This document shows, in pieces, positions 30,101 to 38,855 of a stretch of 64,000 nucleotides of DNA. The position numbers were made by a program, and so were the translations under genes. The notes under the pieces were generated by a model, which worked only from the letters and a program-made list of their open reading frames with translations, was not told the DNA's origin and did no database searches. Within the stretch, counting starts at the first letter, position 1. Every line of letters begins with the position of its first letter. The stretch is from Undibacterium sp. YM2 (lineage in GTDB: Bacteria > Pseudomonadota > Gammaproteobacteria > Burkholderiales > Burkholderiaceae_D). Location of the stretch: positions 5,208,001 to 5,272,000 of the forward strand of contig NZ_AP018441.1 in NCBI RefSeq assembly GCF_009937975.1, read 5' to 3'.

Positions 30101-32249
30101 ACTCTTGTACGCCAGCGATGTTGGCTGCTGCGCCGCCTGTTGTGTCGATACGGTACAAACCGCCGTTACCAGCAACTGTGGTGTCGAGGTTCAGGAAGGT
30201 TGTTGTGGAACCAGCACCTGCTGTTGTACCAATCGTGATGGTGCCTGTGTGGGCAGCAACGTTGGCCAGGGCAACTGTGTTGGATTCTGTATCAGCATCG
30301 ACCAGAGTGATGTTTTCTACAGCGTTGGTGTTCAATACGAAGTTGAAACGTGGGTCAACGTTCAAACCTTCAGCGATAGTGACAGCAACTGTATCGGATG
30401 CACCAGTAGCAGTCGCCAGATTGGCGTTGATGGTGGATTGGCCGATGGCGTTGGAGCCTGTGTCGCTATGACGGATGGTGATGGCTGCAGCTTGACCAAC
30501 ACTCAGGTTGTTGAGTGTGAACACGTCTGTACCAGCGACTGGTGCGGAGTTCGCAGGAGCTGCTACGTTGGTGTTGGAGACGTTGCGGACCAATACGCCT
30601 GTCACATCTGGCAGTTTGGCGAAGTCAACTGTGGAAGCGGCGTTGTTCAACAGAACTTGAACTGCTTCTACTTTGGTGATGATGGAGGAACCAGCTGCAC
30701 CGGCTGTGACGTTGCCGCCGTTGACGATAACCAGGGTATCTGTACCGTCGCCGCCTGTGATGCTGTCGCCTGTTTCTACTGTGTCTGCCAGGTAGAATGT
30801 GTCGTTACCAGAACCACCAGTGATGGTGACGTTTTGAACGGAACCGGAGGTGTCAGCTTTACCTGTGGTGAAGATGCCATTGCCGAGGTTGAGTGTCAGG
30901 TTGCCTTTGAATGCGGATGCATCAATGGCGGACAGACGGCCTGCTGCTTGCAGGATACCACCGGAGAAGTTGGTGGATTCAATGGTTGTTACACCATTGA
31001 CAACATTGGATGTCTGGGCCAGTGTGAGGTCTTTGTCGCCAGTGATGATGACTTTGCCTGCTGTACCTGTGTCCATTGGCAGATTCAGTGTGCCGATGTT
31101 GTTGGTGTTGCCTGTGCTGTTGATGGTCAGTGTTTCGTAACCTTGGTTGGCAACGCCTGCGGCGGATGTGCCGGAAACGTTTTGACCAATGTTGACTGTA
31201 CCAACTTGAACGTCGGACAGGTTCAATGTACCTGTGTTAGCGCCGAGCAGTGTGCCATTGCCGAAGGAGAATTCAACCACGCCTGTGTTGTTGGCGTTGG
31301 TGCTGGTCAAATTCATTGTTTCTACAGCTTGCTTGATGTTTTCAATACGGGCTGTGTTGGTACCTGCTGTGGAGGCGATACGGTTGATGCCAACTGTTTT
31401 CAAGCCAGTGCCGTCTTGCAGGTCAACTGCAACAACAGCGTTGTTGTTGACGTTGTTGCCATCAGCGGAACCTGTGAAGGTGAATGTGGCTGTCTGGATG
31501 TTTTTGAGCGTTGGTGTGACGATCGCTGCGCCGTTGTCATTGGAGTTACCCAGTGTGGCGGTCAGTTTGTTGTTGGCTGTAGCGGATGTGTTGGAGCCTG
31601 TCAGGACGTCTTCGTCTTGCAGGGCATTCACACGGGAACCACCGTTTGGTGTGTAGACGAGGCCAGCTGTGAAGTTTTCAGCTGTGGCGATGTCTGTGTT
31701 GCTTGTCAGTGTGAAGTCTTTGACGCCGCCGCCATTGACGATGGATGTCAACACTGCATCTTGAACTGCGATTTGGGATGCTTGTGTGGCGGAATCCAAC
31801 ACTTTGCTCAACCAGTCCTTGGCCAGGGCTGTGTTGGCTGGCAGGGAGTAGGCAACGATTTCTTCGTTGGTGTCGATGGCTGTTGTGAAGGATGTCGCTG
31901 CAGCAACTTTGGAGTCAACAGCAACTTTGTCTGCACCGGTAGCACCACCGAGGATGGCCAGAGCGGCTTGACCCAGGGTAACTTTGCCGTTCAGCAGTTG
32001 GCCTGTCCAGTAGTTGAGACCGGCTACGTCAGCTTTGTGGCCGAACAGGTTGTTGTATATGGTGTTGACGGTGTCTTCTGTTGTTTTACCAGCATACACT
32101 GTTGCGTATTCTGCTTGTTTGGAGAAGCTGTCGGCGATTTGACCCAGTGTGAAACTTTGGGCCATCCAGTAGGCCAGACCATTTGGGTCTGCTGGGCGGT
32201 TGAAATATGCGATGTAAAGCTTTTGGATATCAGCAGCTGTATTGGCCAT
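27132..32249 (-). CDS. Giant DUF4214/RTX surface protein, S-layer-like
   Basis: The 1705-residue protein opens with a DUF4214 domain (KLYIAYFNRPADPNGLAYW, about 1-110) and has no N-terminal signal peptide. The rest is a long Ala/Thr/Asn/Gly-rich beta-type repeat region with scattered RTX-like nonapeptides (GGSGNDTFYLAD, MGAGNDTVTF, GTGNDRVYL, TGGSGADTINL). I see no cysteine in the whole sequence. This fits S-layer or adhesin proteins exported by a type I system through a C-terminal signal, as Caulobacter RsaA is. The acidic and aliphatic end (DFIVKLVGAGSIVAGDFIA) could be that signal. No secretion genes lie in the window. AGGA ahead of ATG 32249 supports the start. The gene stands alone, with a strong terminator and a CRP-type site upstream. 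Confidence 0.8.
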   Translation of the reverse strand: MANTAADIQKLYIAYFNRPADPNGLAYWMAQSFTLGQIADSFSKQAEYATVYAGKTTEDTVNTIYNNLFGHKADVAGLNYWTGQLLNGKVTLGQAALAILGGATGADKVAVDSKVAAATSFTTAIDTNEEIVAYSLPANTALAKDWLSKVLDSATQASQIAVQDAVLTSIVNGGGVKDFTLTSNTDIATAENFTAGLVYTPNGGSRVNALQDEDVLTGSNTSATANNKLTATLGNSNDNGAAIVTPTLKNIQTATFTFTGSADGNNVNNNAVVAVDLQDGTGLKTVGINRIASTAGTNTARIENIKQAVETMNLTSTNANNTGVVEFSFGNGTLLGANTGTLNLSDVQVGTVNIGQNVSGTSAAGVANQGYETLTINSTGNTNNIGTLNLPMDTGTAGKVIITGDKDLTLAQTSNVVNGVTTIESTNFSGGILQAAGRLSAIDASAFKGNLTLNLGNGIFTTGKADTSGSVQNVTITGGSGNDTFYLADTVETGDSITGGDGTDTLVIVNGGNVTAGAAGSSIITKVEAVQVLLNNAASTVDFAKLPDVTGVLVRNVSNTNVAAPANSAPVAGTDVFTLNNLSVGQAAAITIRHSDTGSNAIGQSTINANLATATGASDTVAVTIAEGLNVDPRFNFVLNTNAVENITLVDADTESNTVALANVAAHTGTITIGTTAGAGSTTTFLNLDTTVAGNGGLYRIDTTGGAAANIAGVQELSKTAGQIKLIAANIDASAETASVIVRVSTSGAANGAQNIKMGAGNDTVTFDNIQDTRAGLTISDTVVGGAGTDTLVIDGDLTGAALGDTIALGASEWTNVSGFETIRLVGTSNNAGVDGAGNYRLTLTDALIAANNNAGVLAIVNDNDTANDAANAADTAGTAVESAVVIDARTLSATSRFSYNGEEGASRTADRIIFTDANFNGSHAINGGAVDNNSTNNSQKNDDVIELRNATNAAIGDFNGISNVGNIELTNDTAVTQVSQIQLNDTIVDALVDSYQAANTTTHVERLTIRAIDNVNVANATVGVSIDAGALTAQSALDVTLARGANFLQLGAGADRVVLLGNYVAGTYLGTENGVSLNAQSTANAVARVVTDTINLGAGNDTLVTYGAINLAGAQLSGIENITANSAVVITASQYAALIAARAALNLSGPVLTFSGVGPHQLTIVDDVAGANNIDLSYISITGGTLVYDVTSSSNATGGNVNNTTTSNAIIVSGGASATAGVIGTNPVNGGGTALTPIALTAGGVFNSTANVNDNFTGNAAALVGTTVNGNAGDTDIITFTGGGSIVIGGGNTITNIKTLATDNTSTDVYFNVATAGVTTVNGGTGNDRVYLANSGSSMLAGNVNLGAGNNTLTMEGKTYSGTFTAGAGTSDILSLVASSNIAGANISGFESLVVASNAGITLSAAQYSAFTSITATGTNAFTFSTAGTIAGNATVENYVLANGTNTFTGAAGLISVTGGTGVDTFTVGDAIITATVAANGINGGVGAGDILNVGAVTAALDMSAKVTDVETVNVTGGTNAAWTVTNENGAGVTLNFTKSASTAINNVILGTGGQTLNILGTGTGATTITGGSGADTINLSTTATGADTIATGSVISAIDTVANFKIAGADVFKTGTAATTLNALNIATADTATLAAAIATAATAAGASLAANTQAYIITVAAGTAAGTYAFQNIGGTVGAVDATDFIVKLVGAGSIVAGDFIA

Positions 32250-32359
32250 TGCGAGTTGTCCTGTGTAATTGTTATTAATACAAAATGAAATAATTGAGAA
32301 ACTACTTTTCAGTGCATTTTTTTAGCGATGAAAGATTAGCACGGCAAGACTCTTTTACC

Positions 32360-32375
32360 TGTGACGTAAATCACA
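32360..32375. promoter_or_regulatory. Perfect CRP-type palindrome upstream of the S-layer-like gene
   Basis: TGTGACGTAAATCACA matches the TGTGA-N6-TCACA core of CRP/Vfr operators without mismatch. It lies 111 bases before the ATG of the giant surface protein and beyond the terminator of the neighbouring glt operon, so the surface protein gene is its likely target. No clear promoter boxes are seen between site and gene. Confidence 0.5.
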
Positions 32376-32410
32376 ATTCCCACTGTTTTACAGAGAACAA
32401 TCCCATAAAA

Positions 32411-32443
32411 TGAAAGCAGCCCTGAAATCAGGGCTGCTTTTCA
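32411..32443 (-). terminator. Terminator of the glt operon
   Basis: AAAGCAGCCCTGA and TCAGGGCTGCTTT form a 13-base-pair stem, flanked by A and T runs on both sides, about 80 bases beyond the gltL stop. Confidence 0.85.
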
Positions 32444-32522
32444 AATCAAACATCAAACCAGAGGTCAAATTTCAAGCAAATGCCATAATGCAATTTATTA
32501 AAAGTCAGGCATTAGCCATATA

Positions 32523-33248
32523 TTAGTGAATGATTTTTGCCAGGAAATCACGAGCACGGTCTGAGCGAGCATTGTTGAAGAATTCGTCTTTTGAACAATC
32601 TTCAACGATCACGCCCCTGTCCATGAAGACTATGCGGTTTGCCACTTTCTTGGCAAAGCCCATTTCATGCGTAACCACCATCATGGTCATGCCTTCTTGC
32701 GCCAGGCCTACCATGACATCTAGTACTTCATTGATCATTTCAGGATCAAGCGCAGAAGTTGGTTCATCGAACAGCATGGCGATCGGGTCCATGGACAAGG
32801 CGCGGGCAATCGCCACACGCTGTTGCTGACCACCGGACAACTGACCAGGGAATTTGTCTTTATGGGCAATCAGGCCGACGCGGTCGAGGTATTTGAGGCC
32901 ACGCTCAGTCGCTTCCTCTTCTGAACGTCCGAGCACTTTGACCTGGCCTATAGTCAGGTTCTGACGGATAGACAGATGCGGGAACAACTCAAAGTTCTGG
33001 AACACCATGCCTATGCGTGCACGCAATTTGGACAGATTGGTTTTGGGATCGCCAACAGAAACACCCTCTACCGTGATCTCACCTTTCTGGAAAGGCTCGA
33101 GGCCATTGACGGTCTTGATCAGGGTGGATTTACCAGAACCGGACGGGCCGCAAACAACCACAACTTCACCCTTGGACACTTCGGTCGTGCAGTCAGTCAA
33201 CACCTGGAACTGACCATACCATTTACTGACATTATTCAATTTAATCAT
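32523..33248 (-). CDS. gltL: Glutamate/aspartate ABC transporter ATP-binding protein
   Basis: GltL powers import of acidic amino acids. From ATG 33248 the 241-residue protein shows Walker A GPSGSGKSTLIK, the Q-loop region MVFQNFELFPHL, the signature LSGGQQQRVAIARAL, Walker B AMLFDEPTSALDPE and the switch histidine in MMVVTHEMGFA. This is the typical polar amino acid (GlnQ/GltL) subclass. GGAG six to ten bases ahead of the ATG decides the start over an in-frame upstream extension. It is the last gene of gltI-gltJ-gltK-gltL. Confidence 0.93.
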   Translation of the reverse strand: MIKLNNVSKWYGQFQVLTDCTTEVSKGEVVVVCGPSGSGKSTLIKTVNGLEPFQKGEITVEGVSVGDPKTNLSKLRARIGMVFQNFELFPHLSIRQNLTIGQVKVLGRSEEEATERGLKYLDRVGLIAHKDKFPGQLSGGQQQRVAIARALSMDPIAMLFDEPTSALDPEMINEVLDVMVGLAQEGMTMMVVTHEMGFAKKVANRIVFMDRGVIVEDCSKDEFFNNARSDRARDFLAKIIH

Positions 33249-33268
33249 TTCAAATCTCCACAATATTC

Positions 33269-33958
33269 TTAACGTATGATCGCCACTTTTGCTTGCAACT
33301 TCTTCACGAGTGAAGACAAGCCAAAGCACATGACGAAATAGACAACCGCTGCGAAGGAATACATTTCCACCAGACGGCCATCACGCTGCGCCACTTTGGC
33401 TGCAGAGCCAAAAAAGTCAGGAATGGACAAGATCGATACCAGTGACACGTCCTGGAACAAAACGATGGTTTGCGTAAACAAGATGGGAATCATATTGCGG
33501 AATGCCTGAGGCAAGACAATATTACCCATGGTTTGCCAGTAGTTCATGCCCATGGCATAACCGGCCCAGATCTGGCCACGCGGTATGGACTGTATACCCG
33601 AGCGCATGATCTCGCAGTAATAAGCTGCCTCAAACATGACAAAGGTGATCAGACAAGAAGAAAAAGCACCCACGGCCACAGGCTCATTTGCACCAATTAT
33701 CCAGGCACCAATATAGGGCACCAGGAAATAAAACCAGAACAGCACCAATACCAGAGGTATAGAGCGCATCAGGTTGACATAACCGGAGGCAAACAGATTG
33801 ATCAGCTTGTTGCTGGACAAGCGCATCATCGCCAATAAAGTGCCGATGATGATACCGCCTGTCATTGCCAGGAAGGTCAGCTTCAGTGTAAACACCATGC
33901 CAGTCTGGAACAGATACATCCAGGAGCGCTGAATGACATCAAAATCAAAATTACCCAT
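33269..33958 (-). CDS. gltK: Glutamate/aspartate ABC transporter permease GltK
   Basis: The 229-residue inner-membrane protein has the HEQRO-type polar amino acid permease pattern. The first membrane helix is FTLKLTFLAMTGGIIIGTLLA, followed by RSIPLVLVLFWFYFL and the EAA loop EIMRSGIQSIPRGQIWAGYAMGM with IVLPQAFRNMIP, the contact site for GltL. It begins three bases after the gltJ stop, so the two permeases are probably made together. Confidence 0.92.
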   Translation of the reverse strand: MGNFDFDVIQRSWMYLFQTGMVFTLKLTFLAMTGGIIIGTLLAMMRLSSNKLINLFASGYVNLMRSIPLVLVLFWFYFLVPYIGAWIIGANEPVAVGAFSSCLITFVMFEAAYYCEIMRSGIQSIPRGQIWAGYAMGMNYWQTMGNIVLPQAFRNMIPILFTQTIVLFQDVSLVSILSIPDFFGSAAKVAQRDGRLVEMYSFAAVVYFVMCFGLSSLVKKLQAKVAIIR

Positions 33959-33960
33959 GT

Positions 33961-34713
33961 TTAGTGCCCTCCACTATTGGCTGAACCAGAAGTAATGAAA
34001 CCTGGTACGCGCAGTTTCTTTTCCAACAAATTCGACATCAGGATCGCAACCACAGACACGATCAGATAGATGATGGTGGCAGCACTGAAAGCCTCAAAAG
34101 TCTTAAAAGACATCTCTTGCATGGAGCGTGTACTTGCCATCAGTTCTATCAAACCTATGGACAAAGCCACCGAACTGTTTTTGATGATCGCCGCCACTTC
34201 ATTGATCAGTGAAGGGATGATGATGCGAAATGCCATGGGCAACAGCACATAGCGGTATGTTTGCGGCAGTGTCAGGCCCAGTGCCGTTCCCGCCATTTTC
34301 TGACCACGTGGCAGAGCATTGATACCCGTTGATACCTGTACCGCCACCCTGGCTGAAGTAAAAAACCCCAGGCTCAGTACTGCCGTGACGAAAGGTGCAT
34401 TCGGCAATTGTTTAAGTGCCGTGCCCCATGCTTCAGGCAAGACTTCAGGGAAGACAAAGTACCAGAGAAACATTTGCACGATCAGTGGAATGTTCCTGAA
34501 TAATTCCACATAGGCATTTGCCAGCCTGACTACCCATTTGTTGGGCGCTGTGCGCAATGTTCCTATCACCAGACCCAATGCCAAAGCTATCACCCAGCCC
34601 AGACCCGCTGTCGCCAGCGTCCATTTCAGGCCAGAGATCAGAGACTCAAGATAGGTCCCCATTCCATCGGGCGCGGTGTCCCAAAAGATATTCCAATTCC
34701 AGTTGTAATTCAT
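33961..34713 (-). CDS. gltJ: Glutamate/aspartate ABC transporter permease GltJ
   Basis: From ATG 34713, preceded by the near-perfect AGGAGGAG, the 250-residue protein begins MNYNWNWNIFWDTAPDG, as GltJ proteins do. It has about five membrane helices, RNIPLIVQMFLWYFVFPE and the EAA loop with GINALPRGQKMAGTALGLTLPQTYRYVLLPMA. It pairs with GltK to form the membrane channel. A weak hairpin between gltI and gltJ probably lowers expression of the permease genes relative to the binding protein. Confidence 0.93.
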   Translation of the reverse strand: MNYNWNWNIFWDTAPDGMGTYLESLISGLKWTLATAGLGWVIALALGLVIGTLRTAPNKWVVRLANAYVELFRNIPLIVQMFLWYFVFPEVLPEAWGTALKQLPNAPFVTAVLSLGFFTSARVAVQVSTGINALPRGQKMAGTALGLTLPQTYRYVLLPMAFRIIIPSLINEVAAIIKNSSVALSIGLIELMASTRSMQEMSFKTFEAFSAATIIYLIVSVVAILMSNLLEKKLRVPGFITSGSANSGGH

Positions 34714-34778
34714 ATTCTCCTCCTGTACAGCGCTTTGTGTCCGCTTTGACAAGATCAGTTATTGCTTGTCTTGTAAAA

Positions 34779-34806
34779 GAAAACGGGAGGTGCATCCCCC
34801 CGTTTT
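34779..34806 (-). terminator. Intercistronic hairpin between gltI and gltJ
   Basis: AAAACGGGAGG and CCCCCCGTTTT pair with one mismatch, and on the transcribed strand a short T-rich stretch follows. A partial terminator or RNA-stabilising hairpin here would explain the usual excess of binding protein over permease. Confidence 0.55.
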
Positions 34807-34832
34807 ATCGGACTACCTTGCCTTGCTAAGTA

Positions 34833-35783
34833 TTATTTTTTCTTTTTGTTCAAGACGGCTTTTTGAGCCTCAGGAACAACAGCATAAGCAGAAGGTTCAC
34901 CTGAATCAGTAGGCTTGGCGGCCACTGCCTTGAGCTGGTCAGACATAGGCCAGTTCAAAGCGATACCTTTAGGCGGAATAGGTTGCATGAACCATTTGTG
35001 GTACATGCGGTTAACATCACCAGAAGTCAGTACATTGCCTATCGCTGTATCAACTACTTTCTTGAATGGAGCATCGTCTTTACGCAGCATGATGCCATAA
35101 GGCTCAACCGACAGTGCTTCCTTGCTGATTTCATAGTCAGCTGGATTTTTTGAGTTGGATACTTGTGACGCCAGCAGGATATCATCCATGACCCATGCGA
35201 CTGCACGGCCAGTTTCTACCATCAGGAAAGCTTCTGCATGGTCCTTGGCTGGCAAAATATTGATGCCCAGGTTCTGGTCAGCATTCAGCTGTGTCAGCTG
35301 TTTCAGGTTGGAAGTACCGGAAGTCGATACCACGGCCTTGCCTTTGAGGTCAGCCAGAGTTTTGATGCCGGAAGATTTTTTTGACAGAATACGGTTGGCC
35401 GTCACAAAAGTGGTCGGTGCAAACGCCACCTGTTTTTGACGTTCCACGTTATTGGTTGTAGAACCACATTCCAGATCGATCGTGCCATTGGCCATCAAAG
35501 GAATACGGGTAGCAGAAGTCACCGGATTCATTTTGACGTTCAGGGAAGACAAACCCAGTTGCTTTTGCACTGCAGTCACAATTTTCATGCACAGGTCAAT
35601 GGAATAACCCTGATAAGACTGCTTATCATCCAGGTAGGAAAAAGGGTTGGAGGAATCACGCACGCCCAGGGTGATGATGCCTGTATCCTTGATTTTTTTC
35701 AGCGTACCAGTTTCCTGCGCCTGTGCTGCACCAGCGACCAGGCCAGCACCAACCAAAGCTACCAACAATTTCGAAAATTTCAT
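34833..35783 (-). CDS. gltI: Glutamate/aspartate-binding periplasmic protein GltI
   Basis: The 316-residue protein has a signal peptide ending VAGAAQAQE. A type 2 binding fold follows with TLKKIKDTGIITLGVRDSSNPFSYLDD, GYSIDLCMKIVTAVQ, DLECGSTTNNVERQKQVAF, KGKAVVSTSGTSNLKQL and WFMQPIPPKG, matching glutamate/aspartate receptors. TTTTTGGAGACAGT ahead of the ATG is a good ribosome binding site. A lysine-rich end (NKKKK) closes the protein. It is the first gene of the operon, and its partner permeases and ATPase follow. Confidence 0.92.
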   Translation of the reverse strand: MKFSKLLVALVGAGLVAGAAQAQETGTLKKIKDTGIITLGVRDSSNPFSYLDDKQSYQGYSIDLCMKIVTAVQKQLGLSSLNVKMNPVTSATRIPLMANGTIDLECGSTTNNVERQKQVAFAPTTFVTANRILSKKSSGIKTLADLKGKAVVSTSGTSNLKQLTQLNADQNLGINILPAKDHAEAFLMVETGRAVAWVMDDILLASQVSNSKNPADYEISKEALSVEPYGIMLRKDDAPFKKVVDTAIGNVLTSGDVNRMYHKWFMQPIPPKGIALNWPMSDQLKAVAAKPTDSGEPSAYAVVPEAQKAVLNKKKK

Positions 35784-35988
35784 ACTGTCTCCAAAAAGTT
35801 AAATCAAAAAATCGTGGCTTTGAGTTTAACAAAAACCCTCAGCAAATTACCGTTTTTTTCAGCCGGTTTAATACGTATTACTACTTATATGTTGCTAAAA
35901 AATTAGACAGCCGTTACTGCTAACAGATCAGATAAATTCCACCACCGTAATATTCCTCCTGCCTGCTGGCAAACACGGAACCAGCCTG

Positions 35989-36885
35989 TTAATCCGCAAC
36001 CTTGTCCGTAGGGAAGCGGATATTGTCGCGCAACAGAAAATTCATGGGCATGTTCAGGTTTGCCCCTTTTGGGGGCACAGGCTTACGGAACCACTTGTCA
36101 TACAATTTGGTGACTTCGCCATCACTCATCAGGCGCGCCATTTCACGGTCCAGCAGATTCTTGAATGCAGGATCATCCTTGCGCAGCATGATGGCATACG
36201 GCTCAGTGGACAGCGAATCACCTACCACAACGAACTTGCTGGGGTCTTTGGCATTGGCGCGCTGCCCGTACAGGAGCACATCATCGACGGTAAAGGCATC
36301 TGCCGCACCACTCTCTACCATGCCGAAGGACTCATTGTGATCAGCGCCTTCCAGCAATTTCAAATCCAGGCCCCTGACCTTGTCACGGTCATTGAGCAGC
36401 TTGACGGTCGTCGTCCCCTTGGAGGTCACGACTTTTTTGCCCTTGAGGTCAGTCCAGTTTTTGATGCCGGAATCGGTCCGGACTATCATTTTTGCGGTAG
36501 CAAAGAAATGGGGGATAGTGAAGGCGACCTGCTTACGGCGCTCTGCATTATTGGTGGTTGAACCGCATTCCAGATCAGCCTTGCCCTCAACAATGGCAGG
36601 AATACGTGTGCTGCCCGTCACCAGAACATAATTCACGTTGAGTTGAGGCAGCTTGAGTTCTTTTTTGATCGCATCGACCAGCTTCAGGCAGATGTCCATG
36701 GAATAGCCAATGGGCTTCTTGTCATCACCAAGATAAGAAAATGGAAAAGACGCTTCACGGTGCGCGATGGTCATCGTGTGCGTCTCTTTGATGCGTGCAA
36801 GGGTATCCGCGGCTAATGAAAGCGAGGAGCACAGGACTAGCGCACAGGGCAAGCCAGCCTTTACTATCCATTTCGAAACTTTCAT
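35989..36885 (-). CDS. Second GltI-like amino acid binding protein
   Basis: The 298-residue protein is a clear paralogue of GltI. It has a signal peptide (ALVLCSSLSLAADT), then TLARIKETHTMTIAHREASFPFSYLG, GYSMDICLKLVDAIKKEL, DLECGSTTNNAERRKQVAF, KGKKVVTSKGTTTVKL and KWFRKPVPPKG. It lies 205 bases upstream of gltI in the same direction. It may be a separate unit or share the GltJKL transporter with different ligand preference. No second permease set is present. Duplication followed by divergence is inferred. Confidence 0.88.
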   Translation of the reverse strand: MKVSKWIVKAGLPCALVLCSSLSLAADTLARIKETHTMTIAHREASFPFSYLGDDKKPIGYSMDICLKLVDAIKKELKLPQLNVNYVLVTGSTRIPAIVEGKADLECGSTTNNAERRKQVAFTIPHFFATAKMIVRTDSGIKNWTDLKGKKVVTSKGTTTVKLLNDRDKVRGLDLKLLEGADHNESFGMVESGAADAFTVDDVLLYGQRANAKDPSKFVVVGDSLSTEPYAIMLRKDDPAFKNLLDREMARLMSDGEVTKLYDKWFRKPVPPKGANLNMPMNFLLRDNIRFPTDKVAD

Positions 36886-37297
36886 ATGATCCCCTTTGAA
36901 CTTAATTCAGGATGGTAATGATAAAGCCTAACAAAATTCAACAGAAAAATTCACATTTAACAAAATATTATTCGGGTTTTTTGACAATTCACTCTTGCAA
37001 AGATTTCAAAAACAAGTATGCAATTATTGTTCCATACTCTTGCATCACCTTAGCCGGATTAAACTAAGCCTTGATGACACTGATATATTCAACTGCAGCA
37101 CCCGCGTTAAGCTTCTTTACAACGCCCTGACTCAGCAAACGGACTCTTTCAACGAAATGAAGCGAAATGAAATGAAATAAATGCGCATGCGACGCAAATA
37201 TGGCTTTTCTTTAGCCAAGTCCACATCGCATCACGCCTCGTCCGCATGATTGATCACCTATCAGCATAGGTGATCAATAGCTTTTTACAATTCCAGA
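36886..37297. other. Intergenic region with a perfect inverted repeat
   Basis: This 412-base stretch between gdhA and the GltI-like gene contains no credible gene. It is AT-rich near the binding-protein start and holds short GAAATGAA-type reiterations at 37157-37180. A perfect inverted repeat, TGATCACCTAT-CAGC-ATAGGTGATCA, lies at 37251-37276, 22 bases beyond the gdhA stop. The hairpin may end gdhA transcription although it lacks a T run on that strand, or it may be an operator. Confidence 0.55.
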
Positions 37298-38584
37298 TTA
37301 AGGATACAAGCCGCGAACTTCACGTGCCTGCAACACTCTGGAGCAACCGATAATAAATGCTGCTGTACGCAAGGAGACGTTTTTATCTTCTGTCACCTGC
37401 CATACAGAATTAAAAGCTTCCTTCATGATGCGAGTCAGACGCTGGTTGATTTCATCTTCAGACCAGAAATAGCTGGAGAAGTCCTGTACCCATTCAAAAT
37501 AAGACACGGTTACACCGCCGGCATTGGCGATCACGTCTGGCACCACCAATACACCTTTGTCGCGCAAAATATCATCTGCTTCTGGTGTGGTCGGCCCATT
37601 CGCGCCTTCGAGGATGATTTTGGCGCGGATCTGGTCAGCGTTTTTCAGGGTGATCTGTTGTTCCAATGCTGCCGGGATCATGATATCGCAGTTAACGGAC
37701 CAGAACTCATCATTTGGCAAAACAGCTTCTATGCCTTCAAAACCGGCAACACTGCCTTTGGCTGCCACGTGATCCAGCAGTTTGTTGACATCAAAACCAT
37801 TCGAATGGAAGATCGTGCCACCATGATCTTGCACAGCAACGATCTTGGCACCCGCTTCTGCGAACAGACGGGCAGCAATACCGCCTACATTACCAAAACC
37901 CTGCACGGCAATTTTTGCACCGGCAATGCTCAGGCCGCGCTTGGCTGCAGCTTCGCTACCGACCACGAATACACCACGGCCAGTCGCTTCACGACGGCCC
38001 AGGCTACCACCGAGGGAGATAGGCTTGCCTGTGACGACGCCAGTGGCAGTACGGCCTTCATTCATGGAATAGGTATCCATCATCCATGCCATGGTTTGCT
38101 CATTGGTGTTCACGTCTGGTGCCGGAATGTCTTTGTCCGGGCCAATGATGATGCCGATTTCAGAGGTGTAACGACGTGTCATGCGCATCAGTTCGCCGCG
38201 TGACAAGGTTTTTGGATCAACGCGGATACCGCCTTTTGCACCACCGTAAGGCACGTTCACTGCCGAGTTCTTGATTGTCATCCAGGCAGACAAAGCCATC
38301 ACTTCTGACAGCGTCACATCCTGATGGAAACGCACACCACCCTTGCCTGGGCCACGGGAAGTATTGTGCTGTACACGGTAACCTTCGAAATGGGCGATGC
38401 TGCCGTCATCACGCTCGATAGGTACATCGACGATGAGGATACGCTTGGGACGCTTCAGGGTTTCTACCCAGCGTGACAGATGGCCAAGGTAAGGAGTAAC
38501 ACGATCAATTTGCTCAAGGTAAACTGACCAAGGACCGGTCTCAGTCGGGGTAAGATAAGACGGTATCTGGTGCTGGCTGGACAT
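37298..38584 (-). CDS. gdhA: Glutamate dehydrogenase (Glu/Leu/Phe/Val family)
   Basis: This 428-residue oxidoreductase interconverts glutamate and 2-oxoglutarate. It shows [37 protein letters not shown] with the catalytic lysine, [53 protein letters not shown] for the dinucleotide site, and [12 protein letters not shown]. The length and sequence style point to the NAD-linked catabolic type. AGAGG seven to eleven bases ahead of ATG 38584 decides the start. Its position beside the glutamate/aspartate transporter supports a role in glutamate use. A LysR-type gene lies 271 bases upstream on the same strand. Confidence 0.92.
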   Translation of the reverse strand: MSSQHQIPSYLTPTETGPWSVYLEQIDRVTPYLGHLSRWVETLKRPKRILIVDVPIERDDGSIAHFEGYRVQHNTSRGPGKGGVRFHQDVTLSEVMALSAWMTIKNSAVNVPYGGAKGGIRVDPKTLSRGELMRMTRRYTSEIGIIIGPDKDIPAPDVNTNEQTMAWMMDTYSMNEGRTATGVVTGKPISLGGSLGRREATGRGVFVVGSEAAAKRGLSIAGAKIAVQGFGNVGGIAARLFAEAGAKIVAVQDHGGTIFHSNGFDVNKLLDHVAAKGSVAGFEGIEAVLPNDEFWSVNCDIMIPAALEQQITLKNADQIRAKIILEGANGPTTPEADDILRDKGVLVVPDVIANAGGVTVSYFEWVQDFSSYFWSEDEINQRLTRIMKEAFNSVWQVTEDKNVSLRTAAFIIGCSRVLQAREVRGLYP

Positions 38585-38855
38585 TATATGACCTCTTGAA
38601 TTTGGTTTAGACTGACTTGCAAATCTTGCATTTCCAGACAGGTCTTTCACCCGCGCTGAAAGCAGACGCATAGTAGTCTTTTCGCTTTGAGATCAGCCAA
38701 TGCTTTGTTTGCATGTATCTATGCATGAAATGCATAACCATGTAGTGGCCTTATGATATGTTCGGCCTGATGCCCTGGCCCGCTACCTCACTCCTCTCTT
38801 GATGTTTTCAATTTAGCAAATCCGTGCAGAATCCGCGCAGAATCTGCACAGAAGA

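Noticed and set aside
28845..32288. A 1147-codon open frame opposite the giant surface protein
   Set aside because: Its product is extremely rich in Cys, Gln and Val, has no known domain, and mirrors the codon bias of the Ala/Thr/Asn-rich sense gene. Sense features (DUF4214, RTX repeats, ribosome binding site, terminator) support the leftward gene.
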